A DNA stretch of 64,000 nucleotides from Paramarasmius palmivorus (taxonomy: Eukaryota > Basidiomycota > Agaricomycetes > Agaricales > Marasmiaceae): NCBI GenBank assembly GCA_037176845.1, contig JAYKXP010000010.1, positions 434,001 to 498,000 on the forward strand. Direction: 5' to 3'. Numbering within the stretch: the first letter of the stretch is position 1; every line of letters begins with the position of its first letter. A program made the translations under genes and the position numbers. Under the pieces are notes generated by a model, which saw nothing but the letters and a program-made list of their open reading frames with translations, made no database searches and was not told where the DNA came from. Positions 10,196 through 21,335 of the stretch are shown one piece after another.

Positions 10196-11999
10196 TTATT
10201 TCTTTTGGGAATATTCCCATCGTGTCGCATCCCCTGGCACTACAGGAACATCCTTACCCTCAAGTAGATCTACTCCTACGCTACGAAGAGCATTCACACA
10301 CCACTCTGGGTATCCTTGATCCCCGAAATAATCCGCAAAAAATTGCTTAAGGTACTCCGGAAATCTGCCTTCAATGATAGCGCTTCTAGCACGACCCATT
10401 ACTTGTGCTTGGAAAGTAAGATTGTGAATTGTCACGGCTATAAAAGTTTAGAATTCATATGGACGAAGCTACCGAGTTTGACTCACCATGCGCTCCTGCT
10501 GTTTCATGCGTCAAGAGATGGTGGAGAATGGCTCTGGACGTTTTATCCGCGCATGTCGGACAAGGGCAAGTTGGATCGATAGGATTTAGGTCTTTGGCGT
10601 GCTTGCTTAGCTCTGTGTTGTCTCAGTAGGGGATGTCTTTTCATGAAATGATACGCACTGAGATTTACTGCTCCATTGTGTGTCAAAGCCACGCCGAATC
10701 TAGCGGTCCTTGTAGGGAACACACAGTCTGCCTGTAGAAGACAAAGTTAGATTGCATAACCACGTAGATCTGGGTTATTCGTACCATGTCCACTCCGAGG
10801 GCAACACAAACGAGAAGATCTGACCCACTATGAACAGAGACATTTCAAATAGACACAAATAGCTACCTTCAGCAAAGCCAACTCCCATGGAATATCGGGG
10901 TCCTGTACATCAAGTCTCAGCTTTGAACGTTCCATCGGTAGCCAAATTGCCTTACTATCTTCTGGTAATTTGGCGGCACATTGACTGATTCTGCGTGTAG
11001 ACTGAAACGTGAGAAATGACCTGATCGCTCGAGTTGTTTCCTACATTCTCCAGAATACATCTAGCATGGAACGATCAGCTTCTGATCGTAAGCACAAATT
11101 TTAATAACAGTCACCTTTCTCTTCCCCACCACTCAGCCCTCCAATAGCATAACCAGCGACACCATCTTTACGCTCAATCATCGCATCTACGCATCGATCA
11201 CGAAGTTCTGGGTCTAAACCTCCCTGTACTATAGCAAAGAGATTTTGGGTATCTGCCTTCCCGGAGGCGTTATGATGTTTTATGCATCGATCAAGCCATC
11301 TAATGGATCGCTCCATAGCCTCCACTACTCGAGGTCCCGTAGTCAAGCTGGACACTTTGCGTGCATAAGAATCGACTGAATGCTAACATAATGAAAGACT
11401 TGCCGACATCATCCAACTGCATAATGATATCTGCGCCGATGGAGTGCTGAATGGATATGCTTTCTTCTGGCTGTGACTTTCGTTCAATAGACGTACAAGC
11501 AAGCGCGAACGAGCTCACGGTCAACATGGTAGGTTCACCAGTGAATGGACTTTGGAACAGTGCTCCCTCTTCCGTGATTGTGGTAAACTTGCTCAAAGAT
11601 ACGAGTTGAAAACCTCCACTATCCTAGACAGAGATGCCAGCTGGGAAAATACGAACATCTTCTGTTTTTGGCACACATACAGTGAGAAGATTGTGCTTCC
11701 ATCCTTGGAATTTGTGAGCACCCCCGGCTTCGTTCAAGACTTCTATTCCAGGTCGCAGGTTGAGATGATATGTGTTATTTAGTATCAATGTGATGCCCAA
11801 GGCTTCGACTTGTTCCGGGGTGAGTCCTTTGATAGCAGCCTGAGTTGCGACAGGCATGAACGTGGGCAGCATGGTGGTCCCATCTTGGAGGCATGAGACT
11901 CCTAACCGACTAGAACACGAACTGGGACTTACGAGCTAATTTCATGCGCGATACGCGTGCCCTAGTCGTCGAGCATCTTGCGATTATCTCGAATTGCAT
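10196..11999 (-). CDS. QTRT1: Queuine tRNA-ribosyltransferase catalytic subunit
   Basis: TGT exchanges guanine-34 of GUN-anticodon tRNAs (Asp, Asn, His, Tyr) for queuine. The first exon (11999 to about 11935) spells [19 protein letters not shown], the standard TGT start; the next continues [18 protein letters not shown]. Visible motifs are [24 protein letters not shown] with the active-site Asp, [14 protein letters not shown] with the nucleophile Asp, [26 protein letters not shown] and [11 protein letters not shown]. The zinc-binding run [18 protein letters not shown] has the CxCxxC spacing plus the later His (10570-10495 region). About eight introns interrupt the gene. The partner QTRT2 is not in the window. 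The start lies 151 bp from the divergent TM9 gene. Confidence 0.92.
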
Positions 12000-12150
12000 T
12001 CTCCTCGTTTTGGGTTTATTGCGGGTGCCTAGAGAGTGGCACTGGACCTGGCTGTGATGGAAGTTTTTTGACAGATAATTTTATGTCGGCGGCAACGTGG
12101 ACCGCGAATCGACGCGCGCTTGGATCTCAACTTCTTCCTCGACATCCATC

Positions 12151-14916
12151 ATGGTCGCCCGAATAACCCTGGCCACGCTGGCCCTTTCTCTCATTCCCTC
12201 GTCATTTTCCTTTTATCTTCCTGGAGCTGCGCCTAGAAACTATGAACGTGGTGAAAAGGTGGACCTGTTTGTGAACGCTTTAACGCCCACACTAGGTGGA
12301 AGCGACAATTCGAAACTGGTGAGTAACACGTCTGTCATACTGTAGACCTCAGAGTTCAGTCACCTCTTCTACTTAGAAATCTCTCATTAACTGTGAGCTA
12401 CTCTTTGTTGTCGTGCCGCCGGAAAGGACCTAAACTCCAGTCAGACGACTATTACAATCCAAGATTCCACTTCTGCCAACCCGAAGGAGGCCCAAAGAAG
12501 CAGCCCGAGTCTTTGGGCTCAATTTTGTTTGGAGATAGGATATTTAATTCACCATACGACGTACGTTCCATGTCCCATGGTCTCATCAGGAGATACTCAT
12601 CCATACATAGATCAAAATGCTAGAAAATAATGGAACCTGCCGGACTCTTTGTACTGAAACTGTGCCGGCTGAAGATGCAAAATTCATCAACGACCGTATC
12701 CTCGAAGATTACGCGTTGAACTGGCTTGTCGATGGGTTACCTGCTGCGGAAATGAAAATAGACACGAAGAATGGGGACATGTTCTTCGACATGGGCTTTA
12801 ATCTGGGAAACGACGACGAACCTTTGCATGAGACACCTGCACTCAACAATCATTATGAGATAGTCCTCCGGTAAGCTATGATCTACTCCATACTTAGCCA
12901 CCATTATATTCAATCTCTCCGTAGGTATCACAAATACAGCGACAGCAGTTATCGAGTCGTCGGTGTCTTGGTGTGGCCCTTTAGGTGAGTTCTAATCCTC
13001 AGAGCATCTCTTTCATCCCTCATCTATCGCACACAGTATCGGTGGGCCTCAAGATGGGGATGCAACCTGCGAAACTGAGAATACGACACCTCTGATTCTT
13101 ACCGAACAAGCATCTCGAACCGTCCGTTACACGTACCGTGTAACATGGAATGTAAGCGCGGAAATAGTTAGATTTCAGCCAGTACTTACTTTGCCCTGAT
13201 AGGAATCTGACACGCCATGGGTGAGCCGCATTATATCTGGCAGGGCATTCCTCGTATTCACGTTGGCTAGGCAACGCGTTGGGACAACTATTTGCACATC
13301 TTCGATCCTCGCATTCATTGGTTCAGTCTGATAAACTCAATCGTGATTGTGATTTTCCTGTGTGTTCTCGTCGGCTTGATTCTCTACAAGAGCGTTTCGC
13401 GTGATGTATGCATTCTTCCCTCGTGCTCCAGCTGCCACTAACATACCTTTGAAGATATCTCGTTACAATGCTATCGACCTCAGCGTAAGCCTTTAATAAG
13501 CTTTGGTGTCAGTTCACTCACTGTATATATAGGAAGACGTTCAAGAAGACTGGGGATGGAAACTGGTTCATGGAGAGGTATTCCGTACACCCAAGAACCC
13601 TATGCTTCTTGCCATTATGGCGGGAAATGGAGCTCAACTTTGCTCTATGGTTGGCATTACCTTGGGTACGGGAAGGAGTTTATAATAGCATGAGGCACCG
13701 GCTAAACCTCCTTATTTCAGTCTTCGCCTTACTTGGTTTCCTCTCTCCTTCAAATCGTGGTTCCTTGGCCACTGTGATGATGGTGTGTTGGTCATTCTTC
13801 GGAGGGTAAGTCTTTGGTTAGAGGTGATCTTTGCTCCACCCTCATGGCAAACCAGAATCGGTGGATACGTATCAAGCCGAGTATACGCTTCTTTAGGAGG
13901 GATCAACAAAAGGAAGAACTCTTTCTTGACCGCTACTCTTCTCCCGACGTCAATCTTTGCCATTGTGTTTCTCCTGAACTTCCTTCTGCTATTGGCAGAC
14001 TCCTCGGGAGCGGTTCCATTTGGTATGAACGCCTACCACATGCCCCTATTCTCGCTGACGGTTAACAGGTACACTGTTGTTGATCATCTTACTATGGTTC
14101 GGCATCTCTGCCCCTCTCTCCGCTATCGGTTCATACTTTGGATCTAAGCATGGTGTCAGTCACCCGCAACTTATGCTTGTCTCATCCTTCTTACTTCTTT
14201 CCAGGCCGTCCATCATCCTGTGCGAGTTAATCAGATCCCAAGACAGATTCCCCCTTCACCAAAATACCTCAGGCCATGGGTGAGGACCAAGTTCTGCGCG
14301 ATTCCTGCAGTCAGCCTAACTGTTTCTTCCCTAGAGCGCAGCATTGCTCAGTGGAATTCTTCCTTTTGGTACGTCTTCACCGAAATATTCTACGCCCTTG
14401 GTTGATCGATGATTGGCAGGCGCTGCTTTCGTTGAACTATACTTCATCATGTCGAGCTTGTTTGCCTCCCGAGCATACTACGCCTTCGGATTTGTGGCGC
14501 TCACTGTTGGTGTGATGGCCTTGACAACGGCCACTGTCAGTATACTGTTCACTTACTTTATGCTATGTGCCGAAGAATACAGGTTTGTGTGCATTTTTTG
14601 AATATCCATCAGGGCCTAATACGGTTTTAGATGGCAATGGCGCGCATTCCTTATCGGTGGTGGAAACGCATTTTGGCTTCTAGCATACGGTGTCTTCTAC
14701 TGGGCTTCTCGTTTGTCCCTAGACTCCTTCTCGAGTGTTGCACTGTACTTGGGATACCTCTTCATCCTTGCACTCCTTGATTTCCTTGCAACTGGTGAGT
14801 GATCCGTCTTCTACTCGTTCAGGCCGTTGTATTCAAGTGTCCTGTTAGGTACCATCGGTTTTTTGGCATCCTACTGGGCTGTTCGTCGGCTTTACAGCGC
14901 AATCCGTGTTGATTAG
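12151..14916 (+). CDS. Transmembrane 9 superfamily protein (nonaspanin, EMP70/TMN)
   Basis: TM9 proteins are nine-pass membrane proteins of Golgi and endosomes. The start at 12151 gives a signal peptide (MVARITLATLALSLIPSSFS) followed by the TM9 opening FYLPGAAPRNYERGEKVDLFVNAL. The lumenal domain continues with YDYYNPRFHFC, LGSILFGDRI and HYEIVLRYHKYSD. The membrane part has the family signatures HWFSLINSIVIVIFLCVLVG, EDVQEDWGWKLVHGEVFRTP, GNGAQLCSMVG, FGGIGGYVSSRVYASLGG and YFMLCAEEYRWQWRAF, and ends VRRLYSAIRVD. That tail matches the KxD/E-type Golgi-retention ending, here with Arg in place of Lys. About a dozen introns; one exon (12377-12392) is only 16 nt. Sequence alone does not say which TM9 paralogue this is. 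Confidence 0.93.
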
Positions 14917-14997
14917 TGGATATATATACCTGTGTACTTTTAATACATCCATGGACCATGTACTCAGGGAGAAAATCAGCGAAGTTCAAGTGAAGGG

Positions 14998-16818
14998 CTA
15001 CGATTGAATTCCAAGGATCAGCATCTTGTCTTTCCCAGCTCTGATCACAGCAACACGTCCATCTAGCAGATTGCCCTCTCCGAGGGTGAAGTGTATCTCG
15101 GGCACAGCGTTGTCGTTGACGTAGAGACCACGGGCTTGGATGAGTTGCCTTGCAGCCGCTGCAAAAGAGTTATTGAAAGTCCGAGGTGTGCAGATTGATT
15201 TTACTTACAGGTGGATGTTGCCAAACCGTATCGCGAAGCCAGTTTCATGACGGACGTACTTGTGAGCTCTTCCTTACTGACCCACTTGAACCGTGGGTCA
15301 TTTTTGAAAGCCTCTATCAAAGACTGGGCATCTAACTGTCGACTACGAGCTTCGGGTGATCTGAACATTGTTCTGGTGAGCCGCTGTGCTTGCCCACACC
15401 TTCTTCTATTACGGAGTCAGTAATTTCAAGTCAAGGGGACAAGAGTTATTTACTTTGGTGTACTAGCTCGGTCACTTCATCAGCCAGGCGTCTTTGTGCC
15501 ATTCGTTTCTCTGGCGTCAACTGTTGAGGTGTAAGAGGGCTCAGACCTCCGCTTAGAGAACCCACCAGCTCACCTTGTGAGTTGCGACGATTTCTTCGAT
15601 TTCGGGAAGAGGCACAAGTGTAAATAATTTGAGGTATTTTTCGACATCTGCGTCTTCAACTTTGAGGAAGTACTGTTCAGGCATGAGCAGCCGTAGTGTC
15701 AGCAAAATAAATACCATAGACATACCTGATAAAAATCAAATATACTCGTCAATTCAGGATCGAGCCAGACAGCATTTCCTGCGCTTTTACCGAACTTCTC
15801 TCCGGACGCAGTGGTTAAGAGAGGTGTAGTGACCCCGAACGCGTTGCTCCCTTCAGCATCGGAATGCTTTAGCCTACCAATCAACTCCAAGCCAGCCAGA
15901 ATGTTTCCCCATTGATCAGATCCACCAATCTGGATGGTGCATTGGTGGTGTTCGTGTAGATGGTAAAAATCATAAGCTTGTAATAGTTGATATGTGAACT
16001 CGGTGAACGAAAGACCTGCTTGGGAATCTAGTCGGGTGCGGACGCTGACGAGGGTGTGAGGGTGAATCATAAGGAAGAGATGAACGCGCTACGTACCTTT
16101 CTCTGTTGAGCATGGTATTGACTCTCGCATGAATACCAACCACCCTCAGAAACTCCAGCATGTTAAAATCTTTGTGCCACGCAAGATTACTCTTTACTTC
16201 CAGCCCCGAGGAAAGCCCCGCTGCGAAATTGGTCGAGACACGGTTTTGCGCGTATTGCGAGGCACGTTCAAAGAAGTACTTGATGCTGTTCGAGAGGGAT
16301 GATACGTTGCTTTCCACGACTTTGACATCTGCTGGTTCCCGCTCTGTTTTGCGACCTGAGGGGTCTCCTACGAGTCCTGTTGCTCCACCTATCTGAGAAG
16401 AGATTGGTTTGGCAAGATTCGGAGAGTATCGGTTATGACGCACTAGAGGAATGATTCTGTGACCCTGCAGCTGGAAGTGAAGCAAACACATAAACGGTAG
16501 AAGGTGCCCAATATGTAGCGAGCGAGCGGTAGGATCTATTCCTGCATAGACGACTTGAGGGGACGAGGCCAGTGCATTCTTGAGCTCTTCGGGTCTATAG
16601 GAAACTGTCGGAAACGACGAATGCAGGGAGCGAGAACAAGCTGACCTGGTTGTCTGCTGAATAAACCCTCGTTCTGTCAAGGTTTCATAGAGACAGACAT
16701 ATCTCTTCTGCTGCAAATGAAGACGGTTTGCTGCATGGATGAACCGCGCTGTTCGACCAAGCATGACATCGTTTTCAGCAACTTTTTTCCTTGCTAAACG
16801 CGTATTACTAAGGCTCAA
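14998..16818 (-). CDS. MSY1: Tyrosyl-tRNA synthetase, mitochondrial
   Basis: Class I synthetase that charges mitochondrial tRNA-Tyr. The N-terminal 60 or so residues are basic and Ser/Leu-rich, as in a matrix presequence; the start could be 16818 ([12 protein letters not shown]) or the later Met near 16765 ([14 protein letters not shown]). Motifs: [20 protein letters not shown] (HIGH), [48 protein letters not shown] and [15 protein letters not shown] (KMSKS equivalent), then a C-terminal S4-like RNA-binding domain ([16 protein letters not shown]). An intron at 16443-16393 is 51 nt and stop-free, so retention would add 17 residues just before the IGGATG motif. The upstream hydrolase gene ends only about 60 bp before this start on the same strand. 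Confidence 0.93.
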
Positions 16819-16877
16819 ATAGGGGTTTCATTCTCCGGAAGTCTACATGTACACTCGAACTAGATTTCAAAGCTTCT

Positions 16878-18533
16878 TCAGTTCTCTCCCAAGAATTTCT
16901 GCACTTCGTCTTTAATGAACTTGAGGTCGAGCTCGTTTGAACCTCCACCAGCTGATGACCAGTTTTGTCAGTGGCAGGCTCAGCTATCAACAAATAGGAC
17001 ATCAAACGCACCCATATGTCCCCAAATCGAATCAATGACGACAAGACGTCCATGATCCTTCAGGTATTGCACCTCAGTTTCGTTGTCCTCGGGCTATATC
17101 TCATTAGAATGACCGCTTTTGGTGGCCAAGATATCGACCCACTGGGAAATATAGATCCGTCTTGGATGGCATGATCAATCCCCGTGCTTTAATACTTGCC
17201 AGGCACTTCTCGAGGTCACCGCCGTCTTTGATAGTTGAAACATCGCCCGTCTGCCACGTGTGTATGAGTGCTAGCAGGTCGTTGGCGTCCCAGCAGAGGA
17301 AACCGAGTTCCCAGTGTTCTCTGATGAACGCGTTGAGATCGGGAAACCTTTTGAGAAATTAGTAAGAGAGTGGAGCGAAGCGCTGTTTCACTCACTGCCC
17401 GTTGTAGAGGTGATGGTTCGCTCGATACCACTATGAGAAATATCAGTTCCATGTTGAGAGAAAAAGGAGAGAGCGCACCGCTTGCCCATAGGCCCAAGCG
17501 CTGTAAACGCGTCCAAAGGCGCGAATACCAGCTTGGGGTGGACTTTTGTAGTGCCCATTGTCAAAGTCCCTGGACGCGAGAAGCGCGGCCTTTGGGCCCT
17601 CGATGAAACTGGCGCAACTGGTTGGGTGGATTGTTTAAGTAGGCATTGGCCGAGACGTACCATGCATTGTGAGGACTGGTGCGAGCAGATCCACAGATAC
17701 AAATGAATCTAGAAACTAGTTAACTTCCCGATAGTCAACGGAAGCTGACACACGGTACCTTTTCACGTAGTCTGGATAACAGACTGGCCAGTAGTACGCC
17801 TAGAGGAAAAACCTTTCAGAAAGGAGGAACAGGAACACAAACGACTCCTGCCGACCTGTTGACCGCCCATTGAGAAACCGATGACACAGAAGACTTCTTT
17901 GATACCCAGTTCTTTGGTGAGAACGTTGTACTGAGCACGACTACAAAAATATCTTGGTTATTGGCAGATGTGTGATACATACTTGATTCAACTCACATGT
18001 TATCTTCGTACGAAATTGATGGGAAGTATGGACCGTTGTACGGCGCAGGCTGTCATCATGCTTCAGTTGACGTCTTCTGGGAATCTATCCTACATACCGT
18101 GTTGGAAGGGGATGAAGACTGTTCCCTCAGATGTCAGATACTCGCGAAGAGTACGGAGAGAATACATCGAGACTTGCCTCCCCGTTACAGAAGAGAGCGA
18201 AGGTCACAATAAAGTACTTTGACGGGTCTAGGGCCTAGGAGAGATTGAGATGTTTGAACGAGAATCCGATCTGTACGGCCCACCTTGTCAGGTCCGACCA
18301 TGTAGTCCTGGTCTAGAAGCCCCTGCCCTTGGAGGAAGTTTATCAGTTATTAACTGCGCATCATATTCGACGCACCATCGAGTCTTCCTCCATAGCATGT
18401 CGGAAATACAATGCATGGATTCGATGGGTCACCAAACGTAGCATACGCCGTGACTGCGTCCGGAAGCACGCCTCCCTGGACGCGAAAGCGACCGTGATGA
18501 TAGTATTGAACTTGAGGTGCCATGGAAGTGTGA
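16878..18533 (-). CDS. Alpha/beta hydrolase, homoserine O-acetyltransferase (MetX)-like
   Basis: The start at 18533 gives MAPQVQYYHHGRFRVQGGVLPDAVTAYATFG, the N-terminal strand pattern of MetX-type hydrolases, followed by CIVFPTCYGGRL. The nucleophile elbow is VIGFSMGGQQAYYW (Ser of GFSMGG). Later exons give SKTDLYFPVG, with the acid Asp, and DSIWGHMGGG, with the His; so a full Ser-Asp-His triad is visible. The stop is at 16880-16878. MetX enzymes acetylate homoserine, but many fungal paralogues of this fold have unknown acyl-transfer or hydrolytic roles, and I cannot assign the substrate. At least eight short introns. It is divergent from RPS23 and lies tight against the mitochondrial TyrRS gene downstream. 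Confidence 0.82.
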
Positions 18534-18838
18534 GACACCGATAACGGTGCTGGAGTCGTGCATAAATAGGCTTCCGAAAGAGGTATCGGTCATCTGTTTC
18601 TTACAAACCTGGTAGTGGTCAGCAGGTTCACTAGGCGCTTGCATTGGTGTGAGTGCATCGACGTGAATAGGACGCGTCTTGGTCATGTGGACGTGGACGT
18701 AAACTCTCCGGGCGGAGTTTGGGGGCGTTCCCACGGCAGCTGTACAGTTTTTGAAAAATAAAGTTTCGGCAGATTTCGGCAGCCAGCGTTACGGCCGCTT
18801 GACTATCGAGTGCGTTTCTATCGTATCCAACCTCAAGA
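18534..18838. promoter_or_regulatory. Divergent promoter region, hydrolase/RPS23
   Basis: The 305 bp between the two divergent start codons must carry the strong promoter of the ribosomal protein gene. One ACGCGT (18672-18677) and an AT-rich run near 18750-18765 (TTTTTGAAAAATAAAG) are visible. No ORF here resembles a protein. Confidence 0.4.
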
Positions 18839-19497
18839 ATGGGCTGTGAGCATCGTCGATTTTCTTCATTTTCCTCATTGCTCACCGTATCCTGCAGCCA
18901 ACAAACCCCGTGGACTTCAAGCCGCTCGCAAGCTTAGAAACGACCGACGGGAAAACCGCTGGGTGCGTCGCGATCAACTCTTAGTTGGATATTTTTACTG
19001 ATTTTATCTCGTTCGACAGGCGGACAAGGCATACAAAAAGCGCGCCCTTGGAAACGTCTACAAGACCTCTCCTACTGGAGGATCTTCACATGCAAAGGGA
19101 ATTGTGTTGGAGAAAGTCGGTGTTGAGGCCAAGCAGCCCAACTCTGCCATCCGCAAGTGTGTGAGGGTGCAGCTTATTAAAAACGGAAAGAAGGTCACTG
19201 CCTTCGTACCCGTACGTCCCATAATGCCTATTTTTTCAGCCCAGATACTCATGCCCAATGCGTAGAATGACGGTTGCTTGAACTTTGTCGATGAGAACGA
19301 CGAAGTCCTTATCTCCGGTTTCGGTCGTAGTGGCAAGGCCAAGGGAGATATTCCTGGTGTACGTTTCAAGGTTGTGAAGGTCTCTGGTGTTGGTCTGCTT
19401 GCCCTCTGGAAGGAGAAGAAGGTTCGTGTCTTTTCGGGTCATCGCTTTGTCTCTTGTTCCTGATGGTCCGTTCCTATAGGAAAAGCCAAGGTCATAA
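18839..19497 (+). CDS. RPS23: 40S ribosomal protein S23 (uS12)
   Basis: Small-subunit protein of the decoding centre. Exons: 18839-18845, 18898-18962, 19020-19211, 19266-19421 and 19480-19497. The spliced product begins [15 protein letters not shown], as in other basidiomycetes, and ends ALWKEKKEKPRS, about 145 residues, the normal length. The conserved uS12 core [19 protein letters not shown] and the loop with FVPNDGCLNF are intact; the proline of that loop, hydroxylated in other eukaryotes, is present. The first coding exon holds just seven bases (ATGGGCT), so the start codon is easily missed by ORF callers. The divergent neighbour is the MetX-like hydrolase. Confidence 0.97.
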
Positions 19498-19721
19498 ATC
19501 ACCAAACCGCTGTCGTTGTTGTATATTGGGTTCCCTTCCTTACTCTCACTCTACATATGATCATGTATTGCTTCCCATGCAACCCTCACACAATTAAGCA
19601 CGTTATGATCACCAAAACATGCCTACGCCTGAGAAAAAAGTGCCATAGCGCCGGTTGTCTCTGACAATGATCTCTATCATTTCTCACTGCCTCTTGGCTT
19701 TAGCCATATCTCAATTGTACC

Positions 19722-21312
19722 ATGTCCGTAAAACCCTCTTTGCCGCCCCGTAAAGCACCCCCGCCACTGCCACAGAAACGAGCCAGCACCATTGGCATTT
19801 CTGTTTCTTACCACAATGATCAACCCGAGGTTTCGGAGAAGCCGCTTGGGATTGCGGCTCGTATTGCCAGTCTTCAACTCAATCAAGTAGGACTTTCACC
19901 AGCGCAGAAGCGTGCCAAGGCTCCAGAACCTGACCCAGACTCAGAGGAAGAAACGGATATCGTTCCTCAGTCGCAGGACGAAGATCTCCCATTTCGTACA
20001 CCTCAGCCAACGTGGGCAGAAATAGAATCCAGGCACGTCGTTATCAGCTTGCTATAGACGTGAATATTCACTTTTGTACTATCACAGAGGATCTGCGTTT
20101 GTGCGGCTAATACGTCGAAGGCCACCGCCGATACCTAGCGATGGGGAGCAGGAAGATGCGGACGAAGCACCGTCGATACCGCCGCCTTTACCCCAAAGAA
20201 AATTACCACCCATGCCCGCACGCCTTCCAACACCACCTCCTGAGCCAGAATTAGAGCCAGAGCCAGAACCTCAATACGCAGAGGAATATCACACAGACCA
20301 TTCCGCAGGAGACACCTGTATCAAATGCCACGATTTCTCATTCATAGACCAACACGCATCTCAATTCCCTCGTCACACGGTCACCTCGCTAGACCAACTG
20401 GCGTACGACCTAACGTCCCCTTGGGAGTCAGAAACTGAAAAAGCCAGGGCGATCTTCACCTGGCTCCATCACAACGTCGCGTACGACACAGAGTCTTTCT
20501 TCTCTGGCAATCTCAGAGGTGCTACCCCAGAATCCACGTTTCAGTCTGGATTGGCTGTATGTGATGGTTACGCAGGGCTCTTTGTGTCCCTCGCAGAAAA
20601 AGCCGGTTTACAGGCGATGAAAGTCACCGGACACGGGAAAGGCTTTGGTTATGTGGCACCAGATGTCCATGCACCAGCACCTATATACCAAGGCAATCAT
20701 GCTTGGAATTGCGTCTTGATGGATGGTGACTGGCGACTTGTAGATAGTTGCTGGGGTGCTGGTGCGCTTGAAGGCACAGCCTACCGTCAACGGTTCGCCC
20801 CAGTATGGTTCACCTCATCCAACGCAGAGTTTGGGAAGCGGCATTATCCTGAAGATCCAGGGTATCAGCTTCTCACCGAGGACGAGGGAGGTCCAGTCTC
20901 TTGGGAGAACTATATCCTCGTTCCTGAGGGCCCAGTAATCTTTGGGGACTTTTACGAACACAACTTTTCACCGTACTTCGTGCAGCCAGATGTCAAGTAC
21001 ATTCAAGGAGGAACACGGGTTAGCTTCTATATATTCAAGCTCTGCGAACATATGTCAACAGCCGAGGAGGACAACTATGTTTATTTCGTGAATACCCCGG
21101 ACGATACCAGGATACCAATGACAGTAGATCCCGAGACTGGCGGGTACACTGCAAATGTGTATATACCTAGAGGAGAGGGAGAGGTTTCTATTTTCTACGT
21201 GAAAGAAGTCCGCGGGCGGGATGCTAAGGGCCTTGGAGTGGATGGATTTAATGCCGCCTTGGGCCGTGCAGCAATGTCGTTTGGAGGATTGTGTAGATGG
21301 ACTGTAGCGTAG
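19722..21312 (+). CDS. Transglutaminase-like (Kyphoscoliosis/Cyk3-type) protein
   Basis: The N-terminus is Pro-rich (PPRKAPPPLPQKR; IPPPLPQRKLPPMPARLP), suited to binding SH3 domains. A transglutaminase-like domain follows with a possible catalytic triad: Cys in FQSGLAVCDGYAGLF, His in QGNHAWNCVLMDG and Asp in WRLVDSCWGAG. Downstream is the beta-rich region seen in fungal Cyk3 and animal KY proteins, which act in cytokinesis and muscle scaffolding. Yeast Cyk3 has an N-terminal SH3 domain and a degenerate triad; here no SH3 is visible and the triad looks complete. The frame joins across one intron near 20035-20086; the best fit uses a GC donor, but other solutions are possible. The role is inferred by analogy. 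Confidence 0.8.
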
Positions 21313-21335
21313 CACACTCGCAACAACGTTTAACT

